Of a DNA stretch of 64,000 bases, positions 9,429-19,448 are shown piece by piece. The stretch is from Leucobacter chromiisoli (GTDB lineage: Bacteria > Actinomycetota > Actinomycetes > Actinomycetales > Microbacteriaceae): NCBI RefSeq assembly GCF_016522505.1, contig NZ_JAEHOH010000011.1, positions 106,834-170,833 of the forward strand. The letters run 5' to 3'. The notes beneath the pieces are model-generated. The model worked only from the letters and a program-made list of their open reading frames with translations. It did not search any database and had not been told where the DNA came from. The stretch's first letter is position 1. Each line of letters begins with the position of its first letter. Position numbers and translations under genes: made by a program.

Positions 9429-10304
9429 TTATCCCTCTTCCTTCCGGCGGTCCCCGGGATCGTCCTCGCTCCGTTCCGCGCCCGTCCACCACGTGTCCTC
9501 GGGCGTCGCGGGCAGATGACGCTTGTGCGCCGAGGTGAGGTAGCGTCGCTCGAGGTTCGCCGCGGCCGCCGCAGCGACCTCCTCGCCGCGCAGATACGCG
9601 TCGATCTCGGCGTAGCTCACCCCCAGACTCGCTTCGTCGGTCTGCCCGGGGTCGCTGTCGAGCAGGTCGGCGGTCGGCACCTTCTTCCAGAGGCGCTCCT
9701 CGGCGCCGAGGTGGCGCAGCATCGCGGCCCCCTGCCCCTTCGTGAGGCCGGCGAGCGGCAGCACGTCGGCAGCGCCGTCCCCGAACTTCGTGAAGAAGCC
9801 GGTGATGGCCTCGGCGGCGTGATCCGTTCCGATGACGAGCAGGCCGCGATCCCCCGCGATCGTGTACTGGGCGATCATCCGCATGCGGGCCTTCACGTTG
9901 CCCTTGGTGAAATCGGTGACGGGCGTACCCAGGGCCTCGCCCACCTCCGCGGTGATCGCGTCCACGCCCGAGGCGATGTTCACGGAGACCTGGGCGTCGG
10001 GGCGGATGAAGGACAGGGCGAGTTGAGCGTCGTCCTCGTCGTGCTGCACGGCGTAGGGCAGTCGCACCGCCACGAACTCGGCCTCCCGCCCCTCGGCGCG
10101 CAGCCGCTCTGCGGCCAGCTGGGCGAGTCTGCCGGCCAGCGTGGAGTCCTGGCCGCCCGAGATGCCGAGAACGAAGCCGCGGACGCCGGGCGAGGCGCGC
10201 ACGTAGTCGACGAGGAACCCGACTCGACGCTCGACCTCCGCGGCCGCGTCGACCTCGGGTCTGGCTCCCAGGTCGCGAATGATCCGTCGTTGCATGTCGC
10301 TCAT
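9429..10304 (-). CDS. nadE: NH3-dependent NAD+ synthetase
   Basis: NadE amidates nicotinic acid adenine dinucleotide to NAD+, using ammonia and ATP. The 291-residue protein lacks the glutaminase domain of the long form and begins directly with the synthetase part. The PP-loop SGGQDS is at 49-54. [14 protein letters not shown] and the P2 region [19 protein letters not shown] are typical. The C-terminal Trp-Lys-Lys segment ([14 protein letters not shown]) is present. ATG at 10304 is 6 bases from a TAGGCT hexamer (10311-10316), pointing to a leaderless mRNA. msrA follows after 2 bases. Confidence 0.95.
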   Translation of the reverse strand: MSDMQRRIIRDLGARPEVDAAAEVERRVGFLVDYVRASPGVRGFVLGISGGQDSTLAGRLAQLAAERLRAEGREAEFVAVRLPYAVQHDEDDAQLALSFIRPDAQVSVNIASGVDAITAEVGEALGTPVTDFTKGNVKARMRMIAQYTIAGDRGLLVIGTDHAAEAITGFFTKFGDGAADVLPLAGLTKGQGAAMLRHLGAEERLWKKVPTADLLDSDPGQTDEASLGVSYAEIDAYLRGEEVAAAAAANLERRYLTSAHKRHLPATPEDTWWTGAERSEDDPGDRRKEEG

Positions 10305-10310
10305 GGGCCC

Positions 10311-10316
10311 AGCCTA
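10311..10316 (-). promoter_or_regulatory. -10 hexamer TAGGCT, 6 nt before ATG of nadE
   Basis: TAGGCT-GGGCCC-ATG on the minus strand. No separate Shine-Dalgarno sequence is present, which supports leaderless initiation. Confidence 0.6.
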
Positions 10317-10357
10317 CTCCGCTCGTGTTACGGGGAGACTACTTCGAGGGGCGGGGT

Positions 10358-12040
10358 TCACACCGCGCGGTGGGCGTGGTAATAGGCGAGCAGCGCCCGG
10401 GTGGAGGGGTCCTGGGCCTCGGCTGCCGCCTCGTCGCCCTCGACGGCGGGGGCGATCTGCAGCGCCAGCTGCTTCCCGAGCTCGACGCCCCACTGGTCGA
10501 AGGAGTTGACGCCCCACACGGCGCCCTGCGTGAAGGTGATGTGCTCGTAGAGGGCGATCAGCTGTCCGAGCACCGCGGGCGTCAACGACGGCGCGAAGAT
10601 CGAGGTGGTCGGCCGGTTCCCCGCGAAGGTGCGCGCGGCGACGAGCGGTCCGGTGGTGCCCTCCGCCTCCACCTCGGCGGCGGTCTTGCCGAAGGCCAGC
10701 GCCTTGGTCTGGGCGAGGAAATTCGCGAGGAACAGCCCGTGCACGTCGCGATCGCCGTCCCGCAGGGGGTAGGCGGGGTTCGCGAATGCGATGAAGTCGG
10801 CGGGGATCAGCCGGGTGCCCTGGTGGATCAGCTGGTAGAACGCGTGCTGGCCGTTCGTGCCGGGCTCGCCCCAGAAGACCTCGCCGGTGTCCGTGCTGAC
10901 CGGCGCCCCGTCCCACCGCACCGATTTCCCGTTGGACTCCATGGTCAGCTGCTGCAGATAGGCCGGGAAACGGTGCAGCTGCTGCGCGTACGGCAGCACG
11001 GCGTGCGACTGCGCACCGAGGAAGTTCACGTACCAGACGTTGAGGAGACCCATCATCACCGGCACGTTGCGCTCGAGCGGCTCGGTGCGCACGTGCTCGT
11101 CGACGGCGTGGAAGCCGGCGAGCATCTCGCGGAACCGCTCGGGGCCGAGGGTGATCGCGAGCGGCAGCCCGATGGCCGAGTCGACCGAGTAGCGTCCGCC
11201 CACCCAATCCCAGAACCCGAAGGCGTTGTCGGGGTCGATCCCGAACTCCGCGACCCGGTCGAGGGCCGTCGAGACGGCGACGAAGTGGTGGGCGACGGCA
11301 CCCGTGCGGCTCGCGTCGTCCTGGCCGATCGCACCGGCCGCTGCGAGCCCCTCCCAGAGCCAGGCCCGGGCGAGGCGGGCGTTGGTGAGCGTCTCGAGAG
11401 TGGTGAAGGTCTTGGAGGCCACGATGAACAGCGTGGTCGCGGGATCGAGGTCCGCGGTCTTCTGGGCGAGATCGGTCGGATCGATGTTCGAGACGAAGCG
11501 GGCTTCGATGCCGGCGTCCGCGTAGGGTGCGAGCGCCTCGGAGACCATGACCGGGCCGAGGTCGGAGCCGCCGATGCCGATGTTCACGACGTGCGTGACG
11601 CGCTTGCCGGTGACGCCGAGCCACTCGCCGGAGCGGACGCGCTCCGCGAAGGCGGAGAGCGACTCGAGCACCGACTGCACGTCGGCGTCGACCTGCTGGC
11701 CGTCGACGACCAGGGCCGGCGAAGCCCCGGCGGGTCGCCGCAGCGCCGTGTGCAGCACGGCGCGATCCTCGGTCGTGTTGATGTGCTCGCCCGCGAGCAT
11801 CGCCGCGTAGCGCTCGGCGACCCCCGTCTGCTCGGCCAGACGCACGAGAGCCGACGCGATCTCGTCGGTGACCAGGTTCTTCGACAGGTCGACGTGCAGA
11901 TCGGCGAGCGGGAGCGCGAATCGCTCGGCCCGATCCGGATCCTCGGCGAACCAGGAGCGCAGATCTGGCGCGAACGTCTCTCGGAGCGCGGAGAGCTCGG
12001 CCCAGGCCGAGGTAGCTGTGGGATCGATCGAAGCGGTCAT
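10358..12040 (-). CDS. pgi: Glucose-6-phosphate isomerase
   Basis: Pgi interconverts glucose-6-phosphate and fructose-6-phosphate. The 560-residue protein has the family signatures [42 protein letters not shown], the second signature [16 protein letters not shown] (here preceded by FWDW) and [15 protein letters not shown] near the C-terminus. ATG at 12040 ([16 protein letters not shown]) is chosen over an extension to 12076: TACTCT lies 7 bases upstream and GGGAGG is only one base from the ATG, so initiation is probably leaderless. It is on the same strand as dnaE, which ends 48 bases upstream. Confidence 0.96.
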   Translation of the reverse strand: MTASIDPTATSAWAELSALRETFAPDLRSWFAEDPDRAERFALPLADLHVDLSKNLVTDEIASALVRLAEQTGVAERYAAMLAGEHINTTEDRAVLHTALRRPAGASPALVVDGQQVDADVQSVLESLSAFAERVRSGEWLGVTGKRVTHVVNIGIGGSDLGPVMVSEALAPYADAGIEARFVSNIDPTDLAQKTADLDPATTLFIVASKTFTTLETLTNARLARAWLWEGLAAAGAIGQDDASRTGAVAHHFVAVSTALDRVAEFGIDPDNAFGFWDWVGGRYSVDSAIGLPLAITLGPERFREMLAGFHAVDEHVRTEPLERNVPVMMGLLNVWYVNFLGAQSHAVLPYAQQLHRFPAYLQQLTMESNGKSVRWDGAPVSTDTGEVFWGEPGTNGQHAFYQLIHQGTRLIPADFIAFANPAYPLRDGDRDVHGLFLANFLAQTKALAFGKTAAEVEAEGTTGPLVAARTFAGNRPTTSIFAPSLTPAVLGQLIALYEHITFTQGAVWGVNSFDQWGVELGKQLALQIAPAVEGDEAAAEAQDPSTRALLAYYHAHRAV

Positions 12041-12047
12041 GCCTCCC

Positions 12048-12053
12048 AGAGTA
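12048..12053 (-). promoter_or_regulatory. -10 hexamer TACTCT, 7 nt before ATG of pgi
   Basis: TACTCT-N7-ATG on the minus strand, in the 48-base gap after dnaE. Confidence 0.5.
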
Positions 12054-12088
12054 GACCGAGCGCGTCGTCCGCACACCGGCGCCGCGCC

Positions 12089-15000
12089 TCAGCCGGTGAG
12101 GCAGCGGGGGCCGAGCAGTCCCTTGAGCTCACCGTAGAGGTCGGCGGTCACGCGCACCGGGAAGGGCAGCTCGAACACGCGAACCCCCAGCTGGGTGATC
12201 AGGTGCAGTCGCACCTCGCTCTCGCCGCGGTGGCGTCGCAGAGTCTCCTTGAGGTCCTCCATCAGGGGTTCCGTCGCCCGGTGGTCCGCGAGCGAGATCG
12301 TCAGCGTCGCCGCGTCGTCCTGCACCGCGGCGTCGATCGGCTTCACCCCGTAGGCGTGCATCGACATGCCGTCGTCTCGGGCGTTCATCTTGCCCCGCAG
12401 CGCCACGATCGTGTCGGGCTGGAGCATGCTGCCGAACTCCTGGTACGTCTTGCCCATGAAGAGCGCCTGGATCTCGCCCGTGAAGTCCTCGATCGAGACC
12501 ATGCCGTAGAGGTTGCCCGACTTCGCGGTGCGGTGCTGCACGCTCGTGAGCAGCCCCGCGATGGTGACGATCTCGCCGTCGTAGTTCGCATCGGGGTTCG
12601 TCACCTGCTCGACCGTGACCGAGGCCTCCTTCGCGAGCGCCGTCTCCAGTCCGCGCAGCGGGTGGTCGGAGACGTAGAGGCCCAGCATCTCGCGCTCGAA
12701 GGCGAGCTTGTCCTTCTTCGTCCACTCGGGGCGCTCGGGCACGCGCGAGACCGCGTCGGAGGATGCCCCCGTGTCCTCGGCCGCGGCGGCGAAGAGCGAG
12801 TCGAAGTCGAATCCGACGTTGCCGTTCTCGGCGTCGCGCTTGTCCTTCACCGCGCTCTCGACCGCCGACTCGTGGATCTCGACGAGCGCCCGGCGGGTCG
12901 ATCCCATCGTGTCGAACGCGCCGGCCTTGATGAGCGACTCGATGGTGCGCTTGTTGAGCACCTGCATGGGCACGTGCTTCAGGAACTCGTGGAAGGTCTC
13001 GAAGTCGCCCTCGCGCTCGCGCGCCTGGCGGATCCCCTCGACGACGTGCGCGCCGACGTTGCGCACGGCGCCGAGGCCGAAGCGGATGTCCTCGCCGGTC
13101 GCGGCGAAGTTGACGAACGACTCGTTGACGTCGGGCGGCAGTACCCTGATGCCCATGCGGCGGCACTCGTTGAGGTAGAGCGCGAGCTTGTCCTTCGAGT
13201 CGCCGACGCTCGTGAGCAGCGCGGCCATGTACTCGGCGGGATAGTGGGCCTTGAGGTAGGCCGTCCAGAAGCTGACGACGCCGTAGGCCGCGGAGTGCGC
13301 CTTGTTGAACGCGTAGTCGGAGAACGGCAGCAGGATGTCCCACAGGGCCTTGATCGCGGCCTCCGAGTAGCCGCGCTCCTTCATGCCTCCGGAGAAGCCC
13401 TCGTACTGCTTGTCGAGCTCCGACTTCTTCTTCTTGCCCATGGCCCGGCGCAGGATGTCGGCCTGTCCGAGCGAGAACCCGGCCACCTTCTGCGCGATCG
13501 ACATCACCTGCTCCTGGTAGATGATGAGGCCGTAGGTCGTGTCGAGGATGTCGCGCAGCGGTTCCTCGAGCTCGGGATGGATCGGGGTGATCTGCTGCAG
13601 GCCGTTCTTGCGCAGCGCGTAGTTGGTGTGCGAGTCGGCGCCCATGGGCCCCGGCCGGTAGAGCGCCAGCACGGCCGAGATGTCCTCGAAGTTGTCGGGC
13701 TTCATGAGGCGCAGCAGGCCGCGCATGGGGCCGCCGTCGAGCTGGAACACGCCGAGCGTGTCTCCTCTCGCCAGCAGCTCGTACGATGCGGCGTCGTCGA
13801 GGGCGAGCGTCTCGAGATCCAGCTCCTCGCCGCGGTTCAGCTTGATGTTCTCCAGCGCGTCGGAGATGATCGTGAGGTTGCGGAGGCCGAGGAAGTCCAT
13901 CTTGATCAGCCCCAGGCCCTCGCAGGTCGGGTAGTCGAACTGCGTGACGATCTGGCCGTCCTGCTCGCGCTTCTGCAGCGGGATGATGTCGATGAGGGGA
14001 TCGCTCGACATGATCACGCCCGCCGCGTGCACGCCCCACTGGCGTTTCAGCCCCTCGAGGCCCAGCGCCGTGTCGTAGACGCGCTTCGCGTCGGGATCCT
14101 CCTGCAGCACGGCGCGGAACTCGGCCGCCTCCTTGTACCGCGGGTGCTGCGGGTCGGTGATCCCGGACAGCGGGATGTCCTTCGCCATGACCGCCGGCGG
14201 CATCGCCTTCGTCAGCTTCTCGCCCATGCCGAACGGGAAGCCCAGCACGCGCGAGGCGTCCTTGAGCGCCTGCTTCGACTTGATCGTGCCGTAGGTGACG
14301 ATCTGCGCCACGCGCTCGTCCCCGTACTTCTCGGTCACGTACTTGATGACCTCGCCGCGGCGGCGATCATCGAAGTCGACGTCGAAGTCGGGCATCGAGA
14401 CGCGGTCGGGGTTCAGGAAGCGCTCGAAGATGAGCCCGTGCTGCAGCGGGTCCAGGTCGGTGATCCTCATCGCGTAGGCGACCATCGAGCCCGCGCCCGA
14501 GCCCCGGCCGGGGCCCACGCGGATCCCGTTGTCCTTCGACCAGTTGATGAAATCGGCGACGACGAGGAAGTAGCCCGGGAACCCCATCTGGGTGATGACG
14601 CCGATCTCGTACTCGGCCTGCTTGCGCACGTCGTCGGGAATGCCGTTCGGGTAGCGGTAGTGCAGGCCCCGCTCGACCTCCTTCACGAACCAGCTGTCCT
14701 CGGTCTCGCCCTCGGGGACCGGGTAGCGGGGCATATAGTTGGCGGAGGTGTTGAACTCGACGCTGCAGCGCTCCGCGATGAGCAGGGTGTTGTCGCAGGC
14801 GTCGGGGTGGTCGCGGAAGAGGTGCCGCATCTCGGCGGCGGTCTTCAGGTAGTAGCCGGATCCGTTGAACTGGAAGCGGTTCGGATCGTCGAGCCGGGAT
14901 CCCGACTGCACGCAGAGCAGCGCCGAGTGCGCCTCGGCGTCGGCCTCGTGGACGTAGTGCAGGTCGTTCGTCGCGACGAGCGGGATCGAGAGCTCCTTCG

Positions 15001-15625
15001 CGATCCTCAGGAGGTCGCCCTGCACCCGGCGCTCGATGTCGAGGCCGTGATCCATGAGCTCGCAGAAGAAGTTCTCCTTGCCGAAGATGTCCTGGAACTC
15101 GGCCGCGGCCTTGACCGCCTCGTCGTACTGGCCGAGGCGCAGACGCGTCTGGATCTCGCCCGACGGGCAGCCCGTCGTCGCGATGATGCCCTTGCCGTAG
15201 GTCTGCAGGAGCTCGCGGTCCATGCGCGGCTTGAAGTAGTACCCCTCCATGGACGAGTAGCTCGACAGCCGGAAGAGGTTGTGCATGCCCTCCGTCGTCT
15301 CGGAGAGCATCGTCATGTGGGTGTACGCGCCGGCGCCCGAGACGTCGTCGCCGGCACCGTCGCCCCACTTCACGCGGGTGCGGTCCGAGCGATGCGTGCC
15401 CGGGGTCAGGTACGCCTCGATCCCGATGATCGGGTTCAACCCGCGATCCCGAGCCTGCTTCCAGAAGTCGAACGCGCCGAACGTGTTGCCGTGGTCGGTG
15501 ACGGCGATCGCTGGCATGCCCTGCTCGACCACCGCGTCCATCAGCCCGCCCACGCGGGCCGCGCCGTCGAGCATCGAGTACTCGCTGTGCGTGTGCAGAT
15601 GTACGAAGCTGTCCGTGCCGCCCAT
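12089..15625 (-). CDS. dnaE: DNA polymerase III alpha subunit
   Basis: This is the replicative polymerase catalytic subunit (DnaE1 type), 1178 residues. Order of parts: PHP domain starting FVHLHTHSEYSMLDGAARVG, palm with the catalytic DFDVDF near residue 411 and GRGSGAGSMVAY before it, thumb/fingers with YQEQVMSIAQKVAGF, tandem helix-hairpin-helix, and an OB-fold near 1000-1080 (GEIVTIAGLLTSVQHRTAKS). ATG at 15625 (MGGTDSFVHLHTHSEYS) is preferred to an upstream in-frame start because AGGGAG precedes it by 6 bases. A DksA-type gene lies upstream and pgi downstream, same strand. Confidence 0.97.
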   Translation of the reverse strand: MGGTDSFVHLHTHSEYSMLDGAARVGGLMDAVVEQGMPAIAVTDHGNTFGAFDFWKQARDRGLNPIIGIEAYLTPGTHRSDRTRVKWGDGAGDDVSGAGAYTHMTMLSETTEGMHNLFRLSSYSSMEGYYFKPRMDRELLQTYGKGIIATTGCPSGEIQTRLRLGQYDEAVKAAAEFQDIFGKENFFCELMDHGLDIERRVQGDLLRIAKELSIPLVATNDLHYVHEADAEAHSALLCVQSGSRLDDPNRFQFNGSGYYLKTAAEMRHLFRDHPDACDNTLLIAERCSVEFNTSANYMPRYPVPEGETEDSWFVKEVERGLHYRYPNGIPDDVRKQAEYEIGVITQMGFPGYFLVVADFINWSKDNGIRVGPGRGSGAGSMVAYAMRITDLDPLQHGLIFERFLNPDRVSMPDFDVDFDDRRRGEVIKYVTEKYGDERVAQIVTYGTIKSKQALKDASRVLGFPFGMGEKLTKAMPPAVMAKDIPLSGITDPQHPRYKEAAEFRAVLQEDPDAKRVYDTALGLEGLKRQWGVHAAGVIMSSDPLIDIIPLQKREQDGQIVTQFDYPTCEGLGLIKMDFLGLRNLTIISDALENIKLNRGEELDLETLALDDAASYELLARGDTLGVFQLDGGPMRGLLRLMKPDNFEDISAVLALYRPGPMGADSHTNYALRKNGLQQITPIHPELEEPLRDILDTTYGLIIYQEQVMSIAQKVAGFSLGQADILRRAMGKKKKSELDKQYEGFSGGMKERGYSEAAIKALWDILLPFSDYAFNKAHSAAYGVVSFWTAYLKAHYPAEYMAALLTSVGDSKDKLALYLNECRRMGIRVLPPDVNESFVNFAATGEDIRFGLGAVRNVGAHVVEGIRQAREREGDFETFHEFLKHVPMQVLNKRTIESLIKAGAFDTMGSTRRALVEIHESAVESAVKDKRDAENGNVGFDFDSLFAAAAEDTGASSDAVSRVPERPEWTKKDKLAFEREMLGLYVSDHPLRGLETALAKEASVTVEQVTNPDANYDGEIVTIAGLLTSVQHRTAKSGNLYGMVSIEDFTGEIQALFMGKTYQEFGSMLQPDTIVALRGKMNARDDGMSMHAYGVKPIDAAVQDDAATLTISLADHRATEPLMEDLKETLRRHRGESEVRLHLITQLGVRVFELPFPVRVTADLYGELKGLLGPRCLTG

Positions 15626-15757
15626 GCATGCTCCCTGCTCGCGGTGATCCGAGGCCCCGACCAGGGTACCGCGCCCCGCTGACATCGGGTCGGGATCGGG
15701 GACCGGGATCCCGCTTCCCGGGCGCGTCCACCGATCCGCCCACCGTTCCCGGCCCGT

Positions 15758-16114
15758 CTACCGACCCAGCCGCTCCGCGCAGGGCACGCAGTGCTCGGCG
15801 AAGGGCCGCGCCTCGAGGCGGGCCTCCGGGATCGGCCGTCCGCAGGCGGCGCAGCGGCCGTACTCCCCCGCCTCCCATCGGTGCAGCGCGCCCTCCGCTC
15901 GCTGCAGTTCCGCGCGAGCGCGGCCGACCAGGCCGGCGAGCCGCGACCACTCGGACGAGAGGGTCACGCCCTCGGGGTCGTGCTCGTCGTCGTCGTTCTC
16001 GCTCCGGCGAGCCCTGGTCAGCGCATCGAGGGCTTCGGCAACGGTCTCGAGCCGCTCCGCGGCGCGCTCGCGCAGCTCCAGCAGCAGCGTGCGCAGGGGT
16101 TCGTCCGAGGGCAT
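15758..16114 (-). CDS. DksA/TraR-type zinc-finger protein
   Basis: The 118-residue protein has an N-terminal coiled-coil-prone half (about 5-80) and a C-terminal zinc finger C88-x2-C91-x17-C109-x2-C112 (YGRCAACGRP then EHCVPCAERLG), the DksA/TraR family layout. Members act on RNA polymerase through the secondary channel; whether this one does is not known. The tip residues between the helices are acidic (NDDDEHD). ATG at 16114 is 6 bases after TAGGGT, again suggesting leaderless translation. It lies between rluD and dnaE on the same strand. Confidence 0.88.
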   Translation of the reverse strand: MPSDEPLRTLLLELRERAAERLETVAEALDALTRARRSENDDDEHDPEGVTLSSEWSRLAGLVGRARAELQRAEGALHRWEAGEYGRCAACGRPIPEARLEARPFAEHCVPCAERLGR

Positions 16115-16120
16115 GCCCTC

Positions 16121-16126
16121 ACCCTA
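16121..16126 (-). promoter_or_regulatory. -10 hexamer TAGGGT, 6 nt before ATG of the DksA-type gene
   Basis: TAGGGT-GAGGGC-ATG on the minus strand. Confidence 0.55.
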
Positions 16127-16214
16127 CCGAGGCGGCGCTCCGGACGGGGGCGCTCGCCCGGCCACCGACGGGGGCGCCGCGAGGAGGGAGCGGCATCGCC
16201 GAACGGAGCGCCGG

Positions 16215-17132
16215 CTACCCCTCGAGCACGTCGAGGGCGTGCTGCAGGTCGGCCGGGTAGACGCTCTCGAACTCGACCGGCTCCCCCGTCGCGGGATGCC
16301 GGAAGCCGAGCCGCATCGCGTGCAGCCACTGGCGCGTCAGCCCGAGACGCTCCGACAGCGTCGGGTCGGCGCCGTACATCCCGTCGCCCACGCACGGGTG
16401 GCGCTGGGCGGCCATGTGCACGCGGATCTGGTGGGTGCGGCCGGTCTCGAGCCGCACCTCGAGCAGCGTCGCGTAGGGGAACGCCTCGAGCGTGTCGTAG
16501 TGGGTCACCGAGGGCTTGCCGTCGCGCGTGACCGCGAACTTCCACTCGTGGCCGGGGTGCCGACCGATCGGCCCCTCGATGGTTCCCGAGAAGGGATCCG
16601 GATGCCCCTGCACCACCGTGTGGTAGATCTTGTCGACCTCGCGCTCCTTGAAGGCCCGCTTCAGCTCGCGGTACGCGTGCTCGCTCTTCGCGACCACCAT
16701 GAGGCCGCTCGTGCCCGCGTCGAGGCGGTGCACCACGCCCTGCCGCTCGGCGGGACCGGAGGTCGCGATCCGGTACCCGGCCCCCGCGAGAGCGCCGAGC
16801 ACGGTCGGCCCCTGCCAGCCGAGCGACGGGTGCGCGGCGACGCCGGCGGGCTTGTCGACCACGACGAGGTCGTCGTCGTCGTGGACGATCCCGAGCTCGG
16901 GCAGATCGACCGGAACCACCTCGGGCCCCGTCTTCTCCTCCCAGCTCACCTCGAGCCAGCCGCCGGCGCTCAGCCGGTCCGACTTGCCGAGCGCGCGCCC
17001 GTCGAGCGACACGCCGCCCCCCTGCGCGATCTCGGCCGCGAAACTGCGCGAGAAGCCGAGCATCTTCGCGAGCGCGGCGTCCACCCGCTCACCGACCAGG
17101 CCGTCGGGCACGGGCAGGCTGCGGTGCTCCAT
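16215..17132 (-). CDS. RluA/RluD-family pseudouridine synthase
   Basis: The enzyme converts uridine to pseudouridine in RNA, probably 23S rRNA. The 305-residue protein has an N-terminal S4 RNA-binding domain (13-62) and the synthase domain with [17 protein letters not shown], where Asp138 is the catalytic residue. Further support is [19 protein letters not shown]. It is translationally coupled to lspA: the lspA stop and this start overlap as TGATG. The lspA-rluD pairing is common in bacteria. The exact target uridines cannot be told from sequence, so no rlu symbol is given. Confidence 0.93.
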   Translation of the reverse strand: MEHRSLPVPDGLVGERVDAALAKMLGFSRSFAAEIAQGGGVSLDGRALGKSDRLSAGGWLEVSWEEKTGPEVVPVDLPELGIVHDDDDLVVVDKPAGVAAHPSLGWQGPTVLGALAGAGYRIATSGPAERQGVVHRLDAGTSGLMVVAKSEHAYRELKRAFKEREVDKIYHTVVQGHPDPFSGTIEGPIGRHPGHEWKFAVTRDGKPSVTHYDTLEAFPYATLLEVRLETGRTHQIRVHMAAQRHPCVGDGMYGADPTLSERLGLTRQWLHAMRLGFRHPATGEPVEFESVYPADLQHALDVLEG

Positions 17133-17863
17133 CAGCGATCCCCCGTCGATGCGCGCGGTTCGGGATCGGCGTCCGGTTCGGGATCGGATCCGGAACCGAG
17201 CCCGTCATCGCCCGCACGGCCCTCACGATCGGCGCGCGGTTCGGGATCGGCGCCCGGTTCCTCGCCGGTCTCCTCCTCTATCGCCTCCTCCATCGCGCGC
17301 CGCTCGGCCCGGGTGAGGCGCGGCGACCCGTCGGACGGCACGCCGAGCAGCGTGATCAGCACGAAGAGGCACATGCCGCCGACGATGCCGATGTCGGCGA
17401 TGTTGTAGATGGCGGGGGTGAATCCGAGCCACATCCACGGCGTCAGGATGAAGTCGATGACGTGCCCCTCGGGGAAGCCCGGCGCGCGCGTCAGCCGATC
17501 GGTGAGGTTGCCGAGCACACCGCCGAGCAGCAGCCCGAGGAAGACGGCCCACGGCACCGAGCGCAGCCTGCGGATCTGCCACAGGATCACCCCGACGACG
17601 ACGGTGGCGAGGATCGTGAAGATCCAGGTCGAGCCGCTCGCCATGGAGAAGGCGGCGCCGGGGTTCCTGACGAAGTGCCACTGCAGGACCTCGCCGAGCA
17701 CCGGCACCGAGCGTCCCTCGGGGAGGTTCTCGACGACCCAGTTCTTCGACAGCTGGTCGGCTGCGTACACGACGATCGCGACGCCGACCAGGAGCACAGG
17801 CACCAGGAGGCGTCGCGACGTCGAGGGTGTGGCGCCCCGCGCCACGACGGGTGCGTCGTTCAC
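17132..17863 (-). CDS. lspA: Signal peptidase II (lipoprotein signal peptidase) with long acidic tail
   Basis: LspA cleaves the signal peptide of lipid-modified prolipoproteins in the membrane. Four membrane segments are visible (about 19-36, 76-95, 105-118, 150-175). The catalytic aspartates are Asp122 in GNLTDRL and Asp157 in [19 protein letters not shown] is also conserved. The family is usually 160-200 residues; this protein has 243 because of an acidic Glu/Asp/Pro/Arg tail from about 185 that contains DPEP repeats and is encoded by a 29-base DNA repeat. It starts 9 bases after divIVA and overlaps rluD by one base. Confidence 0.95.
   Translation of the reverse strand: MNDAPVVARGATPSTSRRLLVPVLLVGVAIVVYAADQLSKNWVVENLPEGRSVPVLGEVLQWHFVRNPGAAFSMASGSTWIFTILATVVVGVILWQIRRLRSVPWAVFLGLLLGGVLGNLTDRLTRAPGFPEGHVIDFILTPWMWLGFTPAIYNIADIGIVGGMCLFVLITLLGVPSDGSPRLTRAERRAMEEAIEEETGEEPGADPEPRADREGRAGDDGLGSGSDPEPDADPEPRASTGDR
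17151..17260. repeat. 29-bp direct repeat inside the lspA 3' end
   Basis: Copies at 17151-17179 and 17232-17260 differ at one of 29 positions. They encode the repetitive acidic DPEP-containing tail of LspA. Confidence 0.8.
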
Positions 17864-17872
17864 GCTCCCGGG

Positions 17873-18514
17873 TTACTGCAGGCCCTCGGGCGCACCGTTG
17901 GGCTCGGGCGATCCGTCCAGGCCTCGCAGCTGGGACTCGATGTAGGAGCGCAGGGTCGAACGGTACTCGCCCTCGAACTCGCGCAGCTCGCGGATCTTGC
18001 TGCGCAGGTCGATGCGCTCCTCGCCGAGGATCCGGAGCTCCTCCGCGCGCTGCTTCTGCGCCTCCTCGACCAGCTGCTTCGCGGTGCCCTCGGCATCCTG
18101 GATGAGCCGATCGCGCTTCGCCTCGCCCTCCTGCACGTGCTTGTCGTGCAGTTCGAGGGCGAGCTGCAGCATGGCGCTGGACTTGATCGCGTCGCCCTGA
18201 TTCTGCGACATCGTGGTCTCGGCGACGGGGGCGGCCGGCTTCGGCGCGTCCACGACGATGGTGCGCTCGGCGGCGCTCTCCGACTCGGCGGGGACCGCGG
18301 CGCCCGCACCCGAAGCCGCCTTCGCCTCGGCCGCCTCGAGCTTGGCGGTGAGCTCCTCGATCTGCGAGCGCAGCTCTTCCTTCTCCTGCTCGTGCTGGCG
18401 CAACTCCTCGACGATCGTGTCCAGGAAGTCGTCGACCTGATCCAGGTCGTAGCCGTCGCGGAATTTGGTGATCGTGAACTTCTGATTCACGACGTCTTCA
18501 GGTGTCAGGGCCAT
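17873..18514 (-). CDS. divIVA: DivIVA/Wag31 polar growth protein
   Basis: DivIVA binds curved membrane at poles and septa and organises tip growth in actinobacteria. The 213-residue protein has the conserved membrane-binding N-terminus (MALTPEDVVNQKFTITKFRD, then GYDLDQVDDFLD), a first coiled coil (about 30-68), an Ala/Pro-rich linker, and a second coiled coil (about 110-195). It is shorter than Mycobacterium Wag31. It lies 98 bases after yggT. TAGCGT at about 18558-18563 and a hairpin at 18537-18552 sit in that gap, so it may also have its own promoter. Confidence 0.95.
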   Translation of the reverse strand: MALTPEDVVNQKFTITKFRDGYDLDQVDDFLDTIVEELRQHEQEKEELRSQIEELTAKLEAAEAKAASGAGAAVPAESESAAERTIVVDAPKPAAPVAETTMSQNQGDAIKSSAMLQLALELHDKHVQEGEAKRDRLIQDAEGTAKQLVEEAQKQRAEELRILGEERIDLRSKIRELREFEGEYRSTLRSYIESQLRGLDGSPEPNGAPEGLQ

Positions 18515-18536
18515 TCGTGAGTCTCTTTCGCTTCGG

Positions 18537-18552
18537 GACCACTGACGTGGTC
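18537..18552 (-). promoter_or_regulatory. Inverted repeat in the divIVA leader
   Basis: GACCAC-TGAC-GTGGTC, a 6-base stem with a 4-base loop, between a TAGCGT -10-like word and the divIVA start. It could be a leader hairpin or operator. Confidence 0.35.
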
Positions 18553-18612
18553 ATGGTCAACGCTAGCAAACATTGCGGGGAACGCGCCTCCCGGATGTCC
18601 AGCTGTCCGCCG

Positions 18613-18912
18613 CTAGCGGATCAGGACGCCGAGCAGCCCGGAGACGATGATGCAGCTGATCAGGGTGAGCGGCCACCCCAGGTCGAGGGCGATCTGGCCG
18701 ATCCGGATCGGAGGCAGGATCCTCCGGAACATGCGGATGGGCGGGTCGGTGACGGTGTACACAGCCTCGACCAGCACGAGCAGCGGACCGGTCGGTCTGA
18801 ACCTGCGGTTCAGGACACGGATCCAGTCGAGGACGAACCGCCCCCACAGGATGAAGATGTAGATCTGGAGGAGGAGTCGCAGGATGATCGCGACGAGTGC
18901 GAGGAACCCCAC
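18613..18912 (-). CDS. YggT-family membrane protein
   Basis: The 99-residue protein has two hydrophobic segments (about 3-22 and 75-96) around a central part with the family pattern WGRFVLDWIRVLNRRFRP and VTDPPIRMFRRILPPIR. YggT proteins are found next to sepF in the division cluster of Gram-positive bacteria; the role is not defined, though a link to division or osmotic response has been proposed. It begins 3 bases after the sepF stop and precedes divIVA. Confidence 0.92.
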   Translation of the reverse strand: MGFLALVAIILRLLLQIYIFILWGRFVLDWIRVLNRRFRPTGPLLVLVEAVYTVTDPPIRMFRRILPPIRIGQIALDLGWPLTLISCIIVSGLLGVLIR

Positions 18913-18915
18913 CGG

Positions 18916-19416
18916 CTACGCGGAGGGACTCACGAAGAAGGAGCCGCTCTCGTTCTTCTGCTGCTCCTCGCCGCTCACCGCGATGTTCTCGGGCGAGAGC
19001 AGGAAGACCTTGCTGGTGACGCGCTCGATGCGGCCGCGCAGGCCCATGGAGAGGCCGCTCGCGAAGTCGATCAGCCGCTTGGCGTCGGCCTCGTTCATCT
19101 GGGAGAGGTTCAGGATGACCGGGACGCCGTCGCGGAAGCTCTCCGCGATGAGGGTGGCGTCGCGGTACTCGCGGGGGTGCACTGTGAGGATCTCGTTCAT
19201 AGCCTGGGCCGGGGTGTGTCGGGTGGGGGTCACCTTGCGCAGCGGGGTCACGGGGGCCTTCTGCTGGGCGGGGCGGCTGCTCTCGGCCGGCCTCACGGGC
19301 GCTGCGGCCGGCTCGGAGGCGGACGTCGCGGGAGCGGCGTTCGCGGAACTCTGGTTCTCGAGATCCTCCTCGGCGAGGCCGAGAAACACCATCGTCTTCT
19401 TCAGCGGGTTGCTCAT
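18916..19416 (-). CDS. sepF: Cell division protein SepF
   Basis: SepF binds FtsZ filaments and tethers them to the membrane; in actinobacteria, which lack FtsA, it is the main anchor. The 166-residue protein begins with a short amphipathic segment ([18 protein letters not shown]), then an Ala/Pro/Ser linker (about 22-65), then the SepF domain (75-155) with [38 protein letters not shown] and [16 protein letters not shown] at 19416 follows GGGAGAG. It lies 32 bases after yggS in the ftsZ-yggS-sepF-yggT series. Confidence 0.95.
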   Translation of the reverse strand: MSNPLKKTMVFLGLAEEDLENQSSANAAPATSASEPAAAPVRPAESSRPAQQKAPVTPLRKVTPTRHTPAQAMNEILTVHPREYRDATLIAESFRDGVPVILNLSQMNEADAKRLIDFASGLSMGLRGRIERVTSKVFLLSPENIAVSGEEQQKNESGSFFVSPSA

Positions 19417-19448
19417 GTTCTCTCCCAACGATTGCGTGCTCTTCGAGA

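Noticed and set aside
10325..15682. Plus-strand open frame of 1785 codons opposite pgi and dnaE
   Set aside because: It is antisense to two certain genes in the frame opposite their GC-rich third positions, has low-complexity Arg/Glu/Val/Leu composition, no family motifs and no ribosome site.
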